Assembly: GCA_948472605.1 (NCBI GenBank)
Contig: CAOKUH010000037.1
Location: forward strand, 1 to 13,229
Length of the DNA stretch: 13,229 nt
Origin: an uncultured Mycoplasmatota bacterium
Lineage (GTDB): Bacteria > Bacillota_I > Bacilli_A > RF39 > UBA660
Direction of reading: 5' to 3'
This document shows, in pieces, positions 12,720 through 13,229 of this stretch. Position 1 is the first letter of the stretch, and each line of letters starts with the position of its first letter. The position numbers were made by a program, and so were the translations under genes. The notes under the pieces are model-generated. The model saw nothing but the letters and a program-made list of their open reading frames with translations, did not search any database and was not told where the DNA came from.

Positions 12720-12763
12720 CTGCAACTCCCTGATTGTTGGTTCAAATCCGACTAGGCCCTCCA
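12720..12763 (+). repeat. Attachment-site copy 2 (displaced 3' half of tRNA-Cys)
   Basis: Forty-four bases identical to 11071-11114 except T for C at 12735. Upstream (12700-12719) the match to the tRNA is lost, apart from weak resemblance (TCTAT, AAGG) that could be chance or the remains of a full tRNA copy. No intact cloverleaf can form. Confidence 0.85.
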
Positions 12764-12767
12764 TTGG

Positions 12768-12810
12768 GAAATCCGTCTGAACTTTATAGTTTAGGACTTA
12801 AATATATAAG
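12768..12810 (+). repeat. Diverged direct repeat, copy 1
   Basis: Begins GAAATCCGTCTGAACTTTAT directly after the att copy and corresponds to 12934-12980 (GAAATCTGTCTAAACTTTAA). Similarity continues through GACTT and the AAATATA..AAG end, with a few substitutions and short gaps. Confidence 0.5.
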
Positions 12811-12842
12811 TATCAATTTCTATAAGAAGTTGGTATTTTTTT
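12811..12842 (+). terminator. Intrinsic terminator downstream of the displaced att copy
   Basis: TATCAATTTC and GAAGTTGGTA form a 10-bp stem with two T-G pairs and loop TATAA, followed by T7. It may be the original terminator of tRNA-Cys, pushed away by the inserted island. Confidence 0.75.
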
Positions 12843-12933
12843 AGCGTTTAAACTTGGAAAAGACAGGTTTAAAATGACTAATATTACTACAAAAATAGTT
12901 AGAACAAATCGTTATTATAGGCCATTCTTCAAA

Positions 12934-12980
12934 GAAATCTGTCTAAACTTTAATAATTCAAGACTTTAAAAATATAAAAG
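12934..12980 (+). repeat. Diverged direct repeat, copy 2
   Basis: Second copy of the sequence at 12768-12810. Unlike copy 1 it is not followed by a T-run hairpin. Confidence 0.5.
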
Positions 12981-13229
12981 TAAATTTATTATTTTCTTTG
13001 TTATAAATATCTTTAGCATCAATCAAAAAGCAAATAAAAATAAGAATAAGTAGAGTTTATGAAGAAGTATGTGAAGATTGTCAAAAAATAATCTAGTTAC
13101 TTTTAACATTAATTACTTTTATTTATGTAAAATACAAAAAAAGTGTTGCCTTAATAGATTATTTTTGATAATATTCTCAACTTAAACACTTTTTAGAAAG
13201 TAAAAACTCCCTAAGCCTCTATTTATAAG

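Larger units (their letters stand above)
11071..12763. mobile_element. Small genomic island in tRNA-Cys carrying one ATPase gene
   Basis: The island is bounded by the two 44-base copies of the tRNA-Cys 3' half. It spans about 1.65 kb and holds a terminator just inside the left end, TTGTGACG repeats near both ends, an array of half-sites, and one complete gene for an AAA_14/DUF4143-type ATPase. No integrase or excisionase is present, so it is either a deleted remnant or a minimal element moved by an integrase acting in trans. The boundaries are seen directly; mobility is inference. Confidence 0.7.
12764..13229. other. Apparently gene-free stretch after the island
   Basis: I see no gene with both a plausible start and family features in these 466 bases. 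It holds a terminator (12811-12842), a diverged direct repeat (12768-12810 and 12934-12980), and a possible long-loop hairpin, AAAAAGTGTT at 13138-13147 with AACACTTTTT at 13185-13194. Short open frames, such as one of 31 codons from 12877, have no recognisable content. Confidence 0.5.

Noticed and set aside
12877..12972. A 31-codon open frame starting MTNITTK.
   Set aside because: It is short, has only a poor ribosome binding site, shows no family features and overlaps a non-coding direct repeat.
1..13229. CRISPR array or phage gene block.
   Set aside because: No regularly spaced repeat series, cas-like proteins or phage structural genes are present; the repeats seen are att-type, operator-type or IS ends.

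Overview
This is a very AT-rich window (many 60-base lines are below 25% G+C) that uses the standard code: TGA works as a stop and Trp is TGG. Strong AGGAGG-type ribosome binding sites, TTGACA/TATAAT promoters, hairpin-plus-T terminators and lipobox lipoproteins point to a low-GC Gram-positive bacterium (Bacillota or a relative), probably an uncultured gut-type lineage. The lineage is inference from style; no species-diagnostic marker is visible.

Left region (1-3444). The 3' end of a PAP2-type membrane phosphatase is followed at short spacing by a uracil-DNA-glycosylase-superfamily protein, a diverged Ppx/GppA-like (ASKHA fold) protein and an unrecognised 91-residue protein. All four are on the plus strand and end at a hairpin. 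Facing them is a membrane-anchored CapA/PgsA-type metallophosphatase with its own promoter.

Mobile-element debris (3485-4706). A decayed zinc-ribbon, DUF6431-like gene is interrupted near its end by a 748-bp IS5-family copy. The copy keeps both terminal inverted repeats, but its transposase has three frameshifts, all in poly-A runs, and an internal deletion.

Structured RNA region (4777-5838). On the minus strand, a perfect TTGACA-17-TATAAT promoter drives about 500 nt of sequence much richer in G+C than its surroundings, with several hairpins, ending at a UUCG-loop terminator. A small membrane protein gene (CorB/DUF21-like) follows directly with no obvious promoter of its own. I could not match the RNA to RNase P RNA, tmRNA, SRP RNA, 6S RNA, a T-box or a riboswitch class. 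It is the best candidate here for something undescribed.

Surface-modification cassette (5872-8850). A DUF4358-type lipoprotein, an MBOAT O-acyltransferase and a DHHW-family exported protein form a tight plus-strand operon, most likely for acylation of a cell-surface polymer. Next come a general-stress-type short-chain dehydrogenase, a small decayed gene, and a minus-strand lipoprotein with two BLIP/BamE-like repeats.

Right region (10959-13229). A tRNA-Cys gene has its 3' half (anticodon loop to CCA, 44 bp, one mismatch) repeated 1.65 kb downstream. This is the signature of integration into a tRNA gene. The enclosed mini-island carries a single AAA ATPase of the AAA_14/DUF4143 type, with an unusual array of alternating half-sites over its promoter and TTGTGACG repeats near both ends, but no integrase. 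The last 466 bases hold a terminator, a diverged direct repeat and no convincing gene.
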